Shown in pieces: positions 40,634 through 49,277 of a DNA stretch of 51,616 bases. Position numbers and translations under genes: made by a program. The DNA is from Porphyromonadaceae bacterium UBA7203 (GTDB lineage: Bacteria; Bacteroidota; Bacteroidia; Bacteroidales; Muribaculaceae): positions 1 to 51,616 of the forward strand of contig DKUN01000022.1 in assembly GCA_002490725.1 (NCBI GenBank), read 5' to 3'. Positions within the stretch are counted from its first letter, which is position 1; each line of letters opens with the position of its first letter. The notes under the pieces are model-generated. The model was not told the origin of the DNA and ran no database searches. It was given only the letters and a program-made list of their open reading frames with translations.

Positions 40634-43258
40634 ATGCTAACCGCAAAGGAAATACGCGAATCCTTCAAGGATTTCTTCAAATCGAAGGGCCACCAGATTG
40701 TGCCCTCTGCCCCGATGGTCATCAAGGATGACCCCACCCTCATGTTCACCAATGCCGGCATGAACCAGTTCAAAGACATCATTCTCGGCAACAAGACAGC
40801 GAAATACACCCGTGTGGCCGACTCACAGAAATGTCTGCGAGTTTCGGGCAAGCACAACGACCTCGAAGAAGTCGGCATGGACACGTATCACCACACCATG
40901 TTCGAAATGCTCGGCAACTGGAGCTTCGGCGACTACTTCAAGCAGGAAGCCATTGACTGGGCTTGGGAGTATCTGGTCGACGTGTTGAAACTCGACCCCG
41001 AACGCCTCTACGCAACCGTTTTCGAAGGCTCGCCTGAAGAGGGCCTTAGCCGCGACGACGAAGCCGCCGCCATCTGGGCCAAGCACCTGCCCGAAAGCCA
41101 CATCATCAACGGCAACAAGCACGACAATTTCTGGGAAATGGGCGACACCGGTCCCTGCGGCCCCTGCTCTGAAATCCACATTGACCTCCGCTCCGAAGCC
41201 GAGCGCGAAGCCAAACCCGGCGCCGAACTGGTCAACCACGACCACCCGCAGGTAATTGAAATCTGGAACCTCGTGTTCATGCAGTTCAACCGCAAGGCCG
41301 ACGGCTCGCTCGAGCCGCTGCCTGCCAAGGTAATCGACACCGGCATGGGATTCGAGCGTCTATGCATGGCCCTTCAGGGCAAGACGTCAAACTACGACAC
41401 CGACGTATTCACCCCGCTGATCGCCACCATCTCGACCCTTTCGGGCAAGAAATACGGCGACGACAAGAAAGTTGACATCGCCATGCGCGTCATTGCCGAC
41501 CACGTGCGCACCATCGCATTCTCGATTGCCGACAGCCAGCTGCCCGGCAACGCCAAGGCCGGCTATGTTATTCGCCGCATCCTGCGCCGCGCCGTGCGCT
41601 ACGCCTACACCTTCCTCGAACGCCGCGAAGCCTTCATGTATCAGCTCGTCGACACTCTCATCGAATCGATGGGCGAGGCATATCCCGAACTGCCCAAGCA
41701 GCGCGAACTGATAATGCGCGTCATCAAGGAAGAGGAAGACTCGTTCCTGCGCACTCTCGAAAACGGCATCCGCATGCTCGAAAACGCCATGAACGAGGCC
41801 AAGGCCGCCGGCAAAAGCGAAATTTCGGGCAAACAGGCATTTGTGCTCTACGACACCTACGGCTTCCCGCTCGATCTGACCGAGCTGATTCTCAAGGAAA
41901 ACGACATGACGCTCGACCACTCGGAATTCGACGCTGAAATGCAGAAACAGAAAGAGCGCGCACGCGCCGCAGCCGCCGTCGAGGCCGACGACTGGGTAAC
42001 ACTGCGTCCCGGCGAGCAAGACTTTGTAGGCTATGACCTCTCCGCCTGCCCTGCCGAGATTCTCCGCTACCGCAAGGTCAAGCAGAAAGGCCGCGAATAC
42101 TTCCAGATCGTGCTCTCGCAGACCCCCTTCTACGGCGAAATGGGCGGTCAGGTAGGCGACCACGGAACCCTTACCGACGACGTTACCGGCGAAAAGACCG
42201 AAATCTACGACACCAAGCGCGAAAACGGCATGAGCGTACACCTCACGGCCAAACTGCCCTCAAACCCCGAAGCGCGGTTCACCGCCGCCATTGACACCGA
42301 GGCGCGCCGCGCAACCGAGTGCAACCACACGGCGACCCACCTGCTCCACATGGCCCTGCGTCAGGTTCTCGGCACCCACGTCGAACAGAAGGGCTCGTTC
42401 GTTTCGCCCCAGCTGCTCCGCTTCGACTTCAGCCACTTCCAGAAAGTCACCCCCGAACAGCTGCGCGAAGTCGAGCACATCGCCAACTCGATTGTACGCA
42501 AAGCGATTGCCCTCGACGAACACCGCTCCATACCCATCGAGCAGGCCAAGGAAATGGGCGCAATGGCCCTCTTCGGAGAAAAATACGGCGAAGAAGTGCG
42601 CGTTATCCGCTATGGCGACAGCATTGAACTCTGCGGCGGCACACACGTGCCCAACACCGGTTGCATCGGCCTGATTCGCATCATCTCCGAAGGCAGCACC
42701 GCCGCCGGCATTCGCCGCATCGAGGCCATCACCGCCGCCAACACCGAGCGCGCCATCGACGACATTTCCGACCTCGCCCAAACGATTGCCGCCATGCTCA
42801 ACAACGTGCCCGACGTGGCCGGCGCGCTCCGCAAAACCCTCGAAGAAAACGCCGAACTGCGCCGTCAGGCCGAAGAAGCCGCCAAGGCCCGCATCCAGGC
42901 CATGGCAGGCGAGATGCTCGACAAAGCCAAAATCGTCAACGGCGTCAAACTCATTGAACACGGCGGCATAAGCGTGCCCGACATGGTCAAGGGCCTGGCA
43001 TTTGCCATCCGCGCACTCTCGCCCGAAGCCACAGCTTTCATCGCGGCCACCCGCGACCCCCAGCAGAAACCGCTGCTCACGGTCATGCTGACCGACGACG
43101 TGGTCAAGAGCGGACTAAACGCATCGCAGATTGTAAGAGAGGCAGCCAAAGCCATCAAGGGCGGCGGCGGCGGTCAGCCCGGATTCGCACAGGCCGGCGG
43201 CAAGGATGCCGAAGGTCTCGTACAGGCGGCCGAAACTCTCCGCTCATTCTTCAAGTAA
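40634..43258 (+). CDS. alaS: Alanyl-tRNA synthetase
   Basis: An 874-residue class II tRNA synthetase charging tRNA-Ala, normal length. The aminoacylation domain opens MLTAKEIRESFKDFFKSKGH with motif 1-3 segments (LMFTNAGMNQFKDI, DDEAAAIWAKHLPESH, NLVFMQFNR, TGMGFERL). The editing domain has zinc ligands in CNHTATHLLHMALRQ (near 564) and CGGTHVPNTG (near 667), and the C-terminal C-Ala domain ends with GGGGGQPGFAQAGGKD. It is isolated from GH20 by two terminators and is followed 46 bp later by the acyl-CoA ligase gene. Confidence 0.98.
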   Translation: MLTAKEIRESFKDFFKSKGHQIVPSAPMVIKDDPTLMFTNAGMNQFKDIILGNKTAKYTRVADSQKCLRVSGKHNDLEEVGMDTYHHTMFEMLGNWSFGDYFKQEAIDWAWEYLVDVLKLDPERLYATVFEGSPEEGLSRDDEAAAIWAKHLPESHIINGNKHDNFWEMGDTGPCGPCSEIHIDLRSEAEREAKPGAELVNHDHPQVIEIWNLVFMQFNRKADGSLEPLPAKVIDTGMGFERLCMALQGKTSNYDTDVFTPLIATISTLSGKKYGDDKKVDIAMRVIADHVRTIAFSIADSQLPGNAKAGYVIRRILRRAVRYAYTFLERREAFMYQLVDTLIESMGEAYPELPKQRELIMRVIKEEEDSFLRTLENGIRMLENAMNEAKAAGKSEISGKQAFVLYDTYGFPLDLTELILKENDMTLDHSEFDAEMQKQKERARAAAAVEADDWVTLRPGEQDFVGYDLSACPAEILRYRKVKQKGREYFQIVLSQTPFYGEMGGQVGDHGTLTDDVTGEKTEIYDTKRENGMSVHLTAKLPSNPEARFTAAIDTEARRATECNHTATHLLHMALRQVLGTHVEQKGSFVSPQLLRFDFSHFQKVTPEQLREVEHIANSIVRKAIALDEHRSIPIEQAKEMGAMALFGEKYGEEVRVIRYGDSIELCGGTHVPNTGCIGLIRIISEGSTAAGIRRIEAITAANTERAIDDISDLAQTIAAMLNNVPDVAGALRKTLEENAELRRQAEEAAKARIQAMAGEMLDKAKIVNGVKLIEHGGISVPDMVKGLAFAIRALSPEATAFIAATRDPQQKPLLTVMLTDDVVKSGLNASQIVREAAKAIKGGGGGQPGFAQAGGKDAEGLVQAAETLRSFFK

Positions 43259-43304
43259 TCAACCTAACTACGCAAAAACCTCTCTCCCCGACCTTCTCCC
43301 CGCC

Positions 43305-44990
43305 ATGAAAAAAGACATCGTTTACATTGTCGAAGACGTAATTCGCCGACAGTGGGACCAACTGGCCCTCACTAACTTCAACGGCGAATCGATGCAGTAC
43401 AAAGGCCTTGGCCGTAAAATAGTCAAGCTCCATCTGCTCTTCGAACACACCGGCATCAAGCCGGGCGACAAGATAGCCCTGTGCGGAAAAAACTCCGCAC
43501 AATGGGCTGTCGCGTTTTTCGCCATAATGTCATATGGCGCCGTTGTCGTGCCCCTGCTCCATGAGTTCAAGCCCGACAATCTCCACCACCTCGTAAACCA
43601 CTCCGACTCGAGGATTCTTTTCGTCGACAGCCATATCTACGAAAATCTCGACCCGGAACTGATGCCCAATCTCGAAGGAGCGCTGCGCATCGACGACTTC
43701 TCGCTCTTCTTTTCGCGCAACGAACAGTTGACCGACGCACGCGCCCACCTCAACGAGTATTTCGGTCAGAAATTTCCCGAACGCTTCACCCGCAACGACG
43801 TGAAATTCTTCGAGGTCAAAGACCCCGACTCACTGGCTCTGATCAACTACACGAGCGGCTCTACCGGCTTCAGCAAGGGCGTAATGGTGCCCCACCGCGC
43901 TATATGGAGCAACATCGAAGCGATTCTGCGCATCCTCCCGAACCTGCCCAAGGCGGGCGACTCGATGGTCTGCATGCTTCCCATGGCCCACATGTATGGC
44001 CTGGTCATCGACATGATTCACGGCATCTGTAAGGGCGCCCACCTCTACTTCCTGACCCGCCAGCCCTCGCCCAAGGTGCTCATCGAGGCGTTTCGCACGG
44101 CTCGCCCGAGGCTCATTATCACCGTGCCTCTGATTATCGAAAAAATCATCAAGAACAAGGTGTTCCCCACCCTGGAGCGCCCCATGAACCGCCTGCTGCT
44201 CCACACCCCCCTGATTGACAAGAAAGTACTTGAAAAAGTGCGTGCGGCGCTGATGGAAACCTTTGGCGGCCAGCTCGAAATGATGATTGTCGGCGGCGCC
44301 GGACTCAACCGCGACGTCGAAGACTTCCTGCACCGCATCAACTTCCCCATAACCGTCGGCTACGGCATGACCGAGTGCGCTCCGCTTATCGGCTACTCTC
44401 ACGCCAAGGGCATCAAGCCCGAAGACGACCGCGAGTTCCTGGCAGGTTCGTGCGGCATGATTGTGCCGCGAATGAAAATTCAGGTGCTATCGCCCGACCC
44501 CGAAAACATACCGGGCGAAATCATGGTCAAGGGCGACAACGTCATGCTCGGCTACTACAAGAACGACGCAGCCACCGAGGCAGTAATGCGTCCCGACGGC
44601 TGGATGCTGACCGGCGACGTCGGCACAGTCGACAGCCGCGGCAACATCTACCTGCGCGGACGCAACAAGACCATGATTCTCGGCCCTAACGGACAGAACA
44701 TCTATCCCGAGGAAATCGAGCAGAAAATCAACAACATACCTTACGTGGCCGAAAGCCTTGTCATCGACGCCGGCGAAGGCCGCCTGAAAGCGCTTATCTA
44801 TCCCGACCTCGACGAAGCCCGGCGCGACGGACTCAGCCGCGACCAGGTGCAGGAACGCATCAACCATGACATCACAGAGCTGAATCCATCGCTCGAATCC
44901 TACAGCCGCATCTCGTCGGTGCGCTTCATGAACGAAGAATTCGAAAAAACTCCCAAGCGCTCAATCAAGCGCTACCTCTACACTGAATAA
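43305..44990 (+). CDS. Long-chain fatty-acid-CoA ligase family (AMP-forming)
   Basis: A 561-residue adenylate-forming enzyme. Signature motifs: INYTSGSTGFSKGVMVPHRA (near 181), the substrate-loop GYGMTECAPLIGY (near 352), DGWMLTGDVGTVDSRGNIYLRGR and the catalytic Lys region KTPKRSIKRYLYTE at the C-terminus. The set fits bacterial acyl-CoA synthetases (FadD15-like); chain length cannot be read. Start at ATG 43305 because family homology begins at MKKDIVYIVEDVI; the longer frame would overlap alaS. It is probably read with alaS and ends at a terminator (45003-45039). Confidence 0.9.
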   Translation: MKKDIVYIVEDVIRRQWDQLALTNFNGESMQYKGLGRKIVKLHLLFEHTGIKPGDKIALCGKNSAQWAVAFFAIMSYGAVVVPLLHEFKPDNLHHLVNHSDSRILFVDSHIYENLDPELMPNLEGALRIDDFSLFFSRNEQLTDARAHLNEYFGQKFPERFTRNDVKFFEVKDPDSLALINYTSGSTGFSKGVMVPHRAIWSNIEAILRILPNLPKAGDSMVCMLPMAHMYGLVIDMIHGICKGAHLYFLTRQPSPKVLIEAFRTARPRLIITVPLIIEKIIKNKVFPTLERPMNRLLLHTPLIDKKVLEKVRAALMETFGGQLEMMIVGGAGLNRDVEDFLHRINFPITVGYGMTECAPLIGYSHAKGIKPEDDREFLAGSCGMIVPRMKIQVLSPDPENIPGEIMVKGDNVMLGYYKNDAATEAVMRPDGWMLTGDVGTVDSRGNIYLRGRNKTMILGPNGQNIYPEEIEQKINNIPYVAESLVIDAGEGRLKALIYPDLDEARRDGLSRDQVQERINHDITELNPSLESYSRISSVRFMNEEFEKTPKRSIKRYLYTE

Positions 44991-45002
44991 TCAGCATGAA
45001 CA

Positions 45003-45039
45003 AGGCCGGGGCCAAACGCGGACGCCAAGACCCCGGCCT
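45003..45039 (+). terminator. Terminator after the acyl-CoA ligase
   Basis: AGGCCGGGG (45003-45011) pairs with CCCCGGCCT (45031-45039). The flank is CAATAAAAA, not T-rich, so termination on the plus strand may be inefficient; no clear promoter is visible before the M6 protease. Confidence 0.5.
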
Positions 45040-45069
45040 CAATAAAAACCAATCAACCCATTTCCCTAA

Positions 45070-47103
45070 ATGAAAAAACAACTATCAGCAATCATGCTCG
45101 CCGGCGCCGTGATGGCATCAGCATGGGCAGTTCCCGCCCGCAAGGGTTTTATTCACAAAACCGGACCCGACGGAAATCCGATTGCAGTCGAAAAAGTCGG
45201 CGATGAGTTCGGCCACCATTATGTCGACGCAGAAGGACGCGTCATGATTTCAAACGGCTCAAACCTCGTTTATGCCACCGAAGCCGAAATCGCCAACCGC
45301 ATGGAGCGGCGCAAAGCCCGCTTCGAACAGCGCAACCGCGCCGTTAAGAACCGTCTTGCAGAACGTAAATCAGCCGCACGCATTCCCGGACGAATCGGCA
45401 CATTTCCCGGCACCTCCTTCCCCGCAATCGGCAAGCAGAAAGCCATTGTAATTCTCGTTGAATATCAAGACCAGAAGTTCAAACTCGGCTCCGACGCCAA
45501 GGTAAAACAATATTTCACCGACATGCTCAACGCCGACGGATTCAGCGAACAGGGTGCCACCGGCTCCGTTCACGAATATTTCATCGACTCGAGCAACGGC
45601 CTTTTTGACTGCGACTTCGACGTTTACGGCCCCGTCACCCTCAAAAACAAGATGAAATACTACGGCGGCAACGACTCCTACACCGGCGAGGACCTCCACC
45701 CTGAAGAGATGGTGGTCGAGGCCTGCGACGCCCTTGACAGCCAGGTAGACTTCAGCCAGTATGACCGCGACAACGACGGCTATATAGACAATGTCTACGT
45801 TATCTATGCCGGTTATGGCGAGGCTTCTTACGACGATGAAGACACCGTGTGGCCCCATTCATGGAGCATTGTCGAAGCCGGACTGAACAAAACCTACGAC
45901 GGCGTGATTCTCGACACCTACGGATGCTCGAACGAATGGGAAGCATACGTCAACAACTTTGCCGGCGGACCCGACGGCATCGGCACCTTCACCCACGAGT
46001 TCTCGCACATCCTCGGCCTGCCCGACCTCTATCACACAACCGACGAAGCATATTACACGCCCGGCTCATGGAGCGTTCTTGACTATGGCCCCTACAACAA
46101 CGAAGGCCGCACACCGCCCGCCTACAGCACCTTCGAGCGCAACGCTCTCGGCTGGATTGACCTCACCGAACTCACCGCCGACGCCGGCAACGTGACCATC
46201 GGCGAGCTCAACGCCACCAACTCGGCCTACTGCATCACCAACCCCTCGAACGCCAACGAGTTCTATCTGTTAGAGAGCCGCACCCGTGAAGGCTGGGACA
46301 AATATCTGCCCGCCGACGGCATGCTGATATGGCACGTTGACTACAACACTTCGACCTGGAGCAGAAACATGGTCAACAACACCCAGAGCCATCAGGGAGT
46401 AGACCTCATCGAGGCCGACGGCAAGCCAACCAAACGCGAACGCACCGGCGGCGACTGCTTCCCCGGCACATCGAAAGTAACATCTTACTCGCCCCAATGG
46501 TGGAACAAAAGCTCCGTGGGCTTCTCGCTCAGCAACATCGCTCTGGGCGCATCAGGCTCCGTAACCTTCACCGTAGGCGAATCGGGCGGCAATGTCGATC
46601 CCACCCCCGGCAACTACCTTACCGTAGCCGATATTATCAAAGCCGGCACTCCGACCACATCAACAGCCGGAGTAGTGCGCGGCTACATAGTCGGCTATGT
46701 CAACAACACGTGGAGCAGCGACAAGGTTATCTTCTCGGCCAGCGGCTGCACAATCAAGACCAACCTCGTGCTCGCCGACACCCCCGACGAAACCGACATT
46801 GACTACTGCATCCCCGTGCAGCTGCCCAACAACAGCTGCCGCACCGACCTGAACCTGCAGGACCACCCCGAAAACATCGGACGCTACGTTGAACTCGTCG
46901 GCAATGTTGCAAAATATTTCAACCAGCCCTGCCTCAAAGACGTCACCGACTATCGCTTCCTCTCCGACCCGCAAGACGCAATCGAAGAGGTGGCGGCTGC
47001 CACCGAGGCTCCCAAGGGAGTGTTTGACCTTTCGGGCCGCCGCGTAACCAATCCCGGCCGCGGACTCTACATTGTTGACGGCCGCAAGGTGTTCATACGC
47101 TAA
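45070..47103 (+). CDS. Secreted M6-family metalloprotease with DUF6359-like domain and sorting-type tail
   Basis: A 677-residue exported peptidase. Signal peptide MKKQLSAIMLAGAVMASAWA, a propeptide-like segment, then the M6 (immune-inhibitor-A-like) catalytic domain with FTHEFSHILGLPDLYHT (zinc motif near 308) and GSWSVLDYGPYNNEGRTPP. Residues about 515-640 (YLTVADIIKAGTPTT, GVVRGYIVGYVNN, YCIPVQLPNN, GRYVELVGNV) resemble DUF6359, an OB-fold-like domain of Bacteroidetes surface proteins. It ends in the tail FDLSGRRV ... GLYIVDGRKVFIR. It probably degrades host or dietary protein outside the cell. A bidirectional terminator follows. Confidence 0.88.
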   Translation: MKKQLSAIMLAGAVMASAWAVPARKGFIHKTGPDGNPIAVEKVGDEFGHHYVDAEGRVMISNGSNLVYATEAEIANRMERRKARFEQRNRAVKNRLAERKSAARIPGRIGTFPGTSFPAIGKQKAIVILVEYQDQKFKLGSDAKVKQYFTDMLNADGFSEQGATGSVHEYFIDSSNGLFDCDFDVYGPVTLKNKMKYYGGNDSYTGEDLHPEEMVVEACDALDSQVDFSQYDRDNDGYIDNVYVIYAGYGEASYDDEDTVWPHSWSIVEAGLNKTYDGVILDTYGCSNEWEAYVNNFAGGPDGIGTFTHEFSHILGLPDLYHTTDEAYYTPGSWSVLDYGPYNNEGRTPPAYSTFERNALGWIDLTELTADAGNVTIGELNATNSAYCITNPSNANEFYLLESRTREGWDKYLPADGMLIWHVDYNTSTWSRNMVNNTQSHQGVDLIEADGKPTKRERTGGDCFPGTSKVTSYSPQWWNKSSVGFSLSNIALGASGSVTFTVGESGGNVDPTPGNYLTVADIIKAGTPTTSTAGVVRGYIVGYVNNTWSSDKVIFSASGCTIKTNLVLADTPDETDIDYCIPVQLPNNSCRTDLNLQDHPENIGRYVELVGNVAKYFNQPCLKDVTDYRFLSDPQDAIEEVAAATEAPKGVFDLSGRRVTNPGRGLYIVDGRKVFIR

Positions 47104-47140
47104 TATCCGGCTCAATGTCGGCCACATAACCACATCACTG

Positions 47141-47174
47141 CTGAGGGCGGCCTGCGGGCGGCCCTCAGTTTTTT
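47141..47174. terminator. Terminator shared by convergent genes
   Basis: CTGAGGGC (47141-47148) pairs with GCCCTCAG (47161-47168), then six T at 47169-47174. The right arm contains the stop codon of the minus-strand channel gene. Confidence 0.75.
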
Positions 47175-47857
47175 AACCGTGCGACGCCGCGCGACGACAA
47201 GGCCGAAGTCAAATAAACCGTAAACACCGGAAAGAGCACCAGCCCCTCGGCCGACAGCAGCACTCCGAGCACACGCCCCGTCGGGGTCAGCTCGCTGATT
47301 GAGCTGCCGCACGTGGTCATATCCATCACCGCCCACCACAGGGCACTCCAGAACGTGCGCACTCCGGGATTGACCGGCTGCTCGGCTATGAAAAACATAA
47401 GCGACCCGAAATAGAGCGTCGCCGCCAGAATCACCATATACGTGGCAAACAGCGTGGTCATTCGGTTGCGGGCCGCCGCCCCGACAAGCAGACCCGCCAC
47501 AAATGCCGCACGCAACAGCGGCATAAAGCGCAGCACGAACATAACCGGCTCAGGCAGCCGCCAGCCGAACGTGGCTATCAACTGCATGTAAGGCACACTG
47601 ACTATGATAAAAAACAGATTGCTCCACAGATAATGGAGCTTGCGGTCGCTCAGGCTCCACTCAACGGCAATATCAAACATGAAGAAGTAACATATCCACG
47701 TCTGAAGCCGCAGGTAGAACGGATCGGCCACAAACGACATGCTCCGAAACGCATCGACCGAAATCACAGCCACCAGCAGCCCCGAGGCCACCAGAACGAG
47801 CAGCCTCATTGTCAGCAACGTGATTCTCTTCAGTGTCTGAGTCGCAACCATAATCAT
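47165..47857 (-). CDS. Six-TM ion-channel-like protein with atypical TTCGSS filter
   Basis: A 230-residue inner-membrane protein with about six hydrophobic segments: four N-terminal (LLVLVASGLLVAVI, WICYFFMFDIAV, LFFIIVSVPYMQL, PVMFVLRFMPLLRAAFVAGL) and a pore module (LFATYMVILAATLYFGSLMFF, the P-loop TFWSALWWAVMDMTTCGSS, and VLGVLLSAEGLVLFPVFTVYL). The layout is that of a voltage-gated-type K+ channel subunit, but the filter reads TTCGSS in place of TTVGYG, so K+ selectivity is doubtful. Voltage-sensor arginines are sparse in S4. I start at ATG 47857; an in-frame GTG at 47893 adds 12 unsupported residues. It runs into the M6 protease terminator. Confidence 0.78.
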   Translation of the reverse strand: MIMVATQTLKRITLLTMRLLVLVASGLLVAVISVDAFRSMSFVADPFYLRLQTWICYFFMFDIAVEWSLSDRKLHYLWSNLFFIIVSVPYMQLIATFGWRLPEPVMFVLRFMPLLRAAFVAGLLVGAAARNRMTTLFATYMVILAATLYFGSLMFFIAEQPVNPGVRTFWSALWWAVMDMTTCGSSISELTPTGRVLGVLLSAEGLVLFPVFTVYLTSALSSRGVARLKN

Positions 47858-47927
47858 TGAAAGAACCTTCGGGCCACCGAAAAAGTTTACCACCCCGACC
47901 TCCCCGCCCCATCATCTACGAAACCAT

Positions 47928-47962
47928 AAAAAAAGCCGGATCCAGAGAGTCAGGAATCCGGC
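47928..47962 (-). terminator. Terminator after the LTxxQ gene
   Basis: Minus strand: GCCGGATT...ATCCGGC stem (arms 47935-47941 and 47956-47962) followed by seven T (complement of 47928-47934). It is 74 nt after the natural stop of the LTxxQ gene. Confidence 0.8.
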
Positions 47963-48035
47963 AAGCAGACGCGGCTCGCGCGCCTTAACCATCAAGTTGT
48001 TCTATAGTTAATAATTGTGCGGTTACAATCGAAAT

Positions 48036-48551
48036 TTACTTCTTGTCAGCTTTGGCGGGACCGGCCTCCACGCATGCCTGTGACTTCTTGACTTTTTCAG
48101 CTCTCACGGCTGCGCGACCCCGCTCGCACGCTGCATGTTTCATATCGCGACGTGCTCCGACGTTCTTGCCGGCCATGCGGGACTTGCCTCTCTGAACATA
48201 ATTGTTCTCAAGGAACTGAATATACTGCTCAGGAGTGAGGATTGCCTTGATTTCGGCGAGTTCCGTGCGGCGGCACTCCGACTTGGCCTGCTTCTTGGCC
48301 TCTTTCTGAGCCTTGCATGCCTCGGCCTTCTTGGCGCGGAGAGCCTTGAACTGCTACTTCTGCGCGTCGGTCAGGTTCAGGTTATCGAACGGGCATGCAC
48401 CCTTTCGTTCGGGCTGCGCACACTTTGCAGCCGAACAGTCGGCAGCTACGCATTTATTGTTATTTTCACATTCCTGACGACAAACGTCGGCCTTGGCGGC
48501 AAACCCGCCGGTCATGGCCACTGCGGCCAGTGCTACAATCAATTTCTTCAT
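48036..48551 (-). pseudogene. LTxxQ-motif (Spy/CpxP-like) secreted protein interrupted by an in-frame TAG
   Basis: Reading from ATG 48551 gives a signal peptide (MKKLIVALAAVAMTGGFAAKA), a Cys-rich stretch (VCRQECENNNKCVAADC) and NLTDAQK, then TAG (complement of 48354-48356). The same frame continues without another stop for 105 codons (QFKALRAKKAEACKAQKEAK, ..., ILTPEQYIQFLENNYVQRG) to TAA at 48036. So one nonsense codon at position 66 splits an otherwise intact gene of 172 codons, right inside the first LTxxQ motif region. The two LTxxQ motifs, Lys/Ala-rich helices and size resemble Spy/CpxP or DUF4890-type periplasmic chaperones (inference). TAG could come from CAG or AAG by one change. A normal terminator follows at 47928-47962. 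Confidence 0.8.
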
Positions 48552-48661
48552 TGGTCTGTTTAATTAAGGATAGAGTTAAATTTGCGTTTACATTCAGTCA
48601 GACGCACACCGCTCGGTTTGGTTTAATCGCTTAACACTTTTTAACCGCGCGGAAAGCCGAT

Positions 48662-48692
48662 TTTGCACTTTAGCGAATTTTGTGTAAATTTG
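48662..48692 (+). promoter_or_regulatory. Promoter for yqeY
   Basis: TTTG at 48662-48665, 19-nt spacer, TAAATTTG at 48685-48692, about 39 nt before the ATG at 48732. A second TAAATTTG lies at 48578-48585 without a good partner. Confidence 0.7.
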
Positions 48693-48731
48693 CGGGTTGA
48701 AAAAACAAGCAACACAAACATATCTGACTTT

Positions 48732-49181
48732 ATGAATCTGTTTGAACAAATCAGCGCCGACATCAAGGAAGCAATGCTTGCCAAAGACAAGGTGCGCCTT
48801 GAAGCCCTCCGCGGCATCAAAAAAGAGTTTATCGAAGCCAAGACCGCCAAAGGCTCCAACGGCGAACTCGCCGACGACGCAGCGATGAAAATCCTCGCCA
48901 AGATGGTAAAACAGCGCAAGGAAACCGCCGAGCTCTACTCAAGCCAGAGCCGCCCCGAACTGGCCGAAAACGAAATGGCCGAAGCCGCCGTCATCGAGTC
49001 ATACCTGCCCAAAGCGCTGACCGACGAGGAACTGACCGCCGAACTCAAAAAAATCATTGCCGAAACCGGCGCCTCATCGGCAAAAGAGATGGGCCGGGTA
49101 ATGGGAGTCGCCTCAAAAGCCCTCGCAGGCCGCGCCGACGGCAAAGCCATCAGCGCCAAGGTTCGCGAACTCCTCGGCTGA
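48732..49181 (+). CDS. GatB/YqeY domain protein
   Basis: A 149-residue cytoplasmic protein of the YqeY family, related to the tail domain of the GatB amidotransferase subunit. Family motifs: LFEQISADIKEAMLAKDKVRLEALRGI at the start, LAKMVKQRKETAELY (near 58), AEAAVIESYLPKALTDEEL and SAKEMGRVMGVASKAL (near 118), GRADGKAISAKVRELL. Role is thought to be in tRNA-linked amidation but is unproven. Start at 48732 because homology begins at MNLFEQISADI and the promoter spans the longer frame. serS follows 96 bp later, behind a small hairpin. Confidence 0.9.
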   Translation: MNLFEQISADIKEAMLAKDKVRLEALRGIKKEFIEAKTAKGSNGELADDAAMKILAKMVKQRKETAELYSSQSRPELAENEMAEAAVIESYLPKALTDEELTAELKKIIAETGASSAKEMGRVMGVASKALAGRADGKAISAKVRELLG

Positions 49182-49247
49182 CGCCCCCGCCCCGCCGACA
49201 CATAACCGGACTAACCGACCCAATAACACCATAACCCCCAAACACGC

Positions 49248-49266
49248 ATCTTCGCGCATCGAAGAT
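49248..49266 (+). promoter_or_regulatory. Small hairpin before serS
   Basis: ATCTTCG (49248-49254) and CGAAGAT (49260-49266), 5-nt loop, 11 nt before the serS ATG. No T-run. Confidence 0.4.
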
Positions 49267-49277
49267 TAAACAAACCG

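Noticed and set aside
49248..49266. T-box or other tRNA-sensing leader before serS
   Set aside because: Leader is under 100 nt with one 7-bp stem and no T-box consensus; kept only as a small hairpin.
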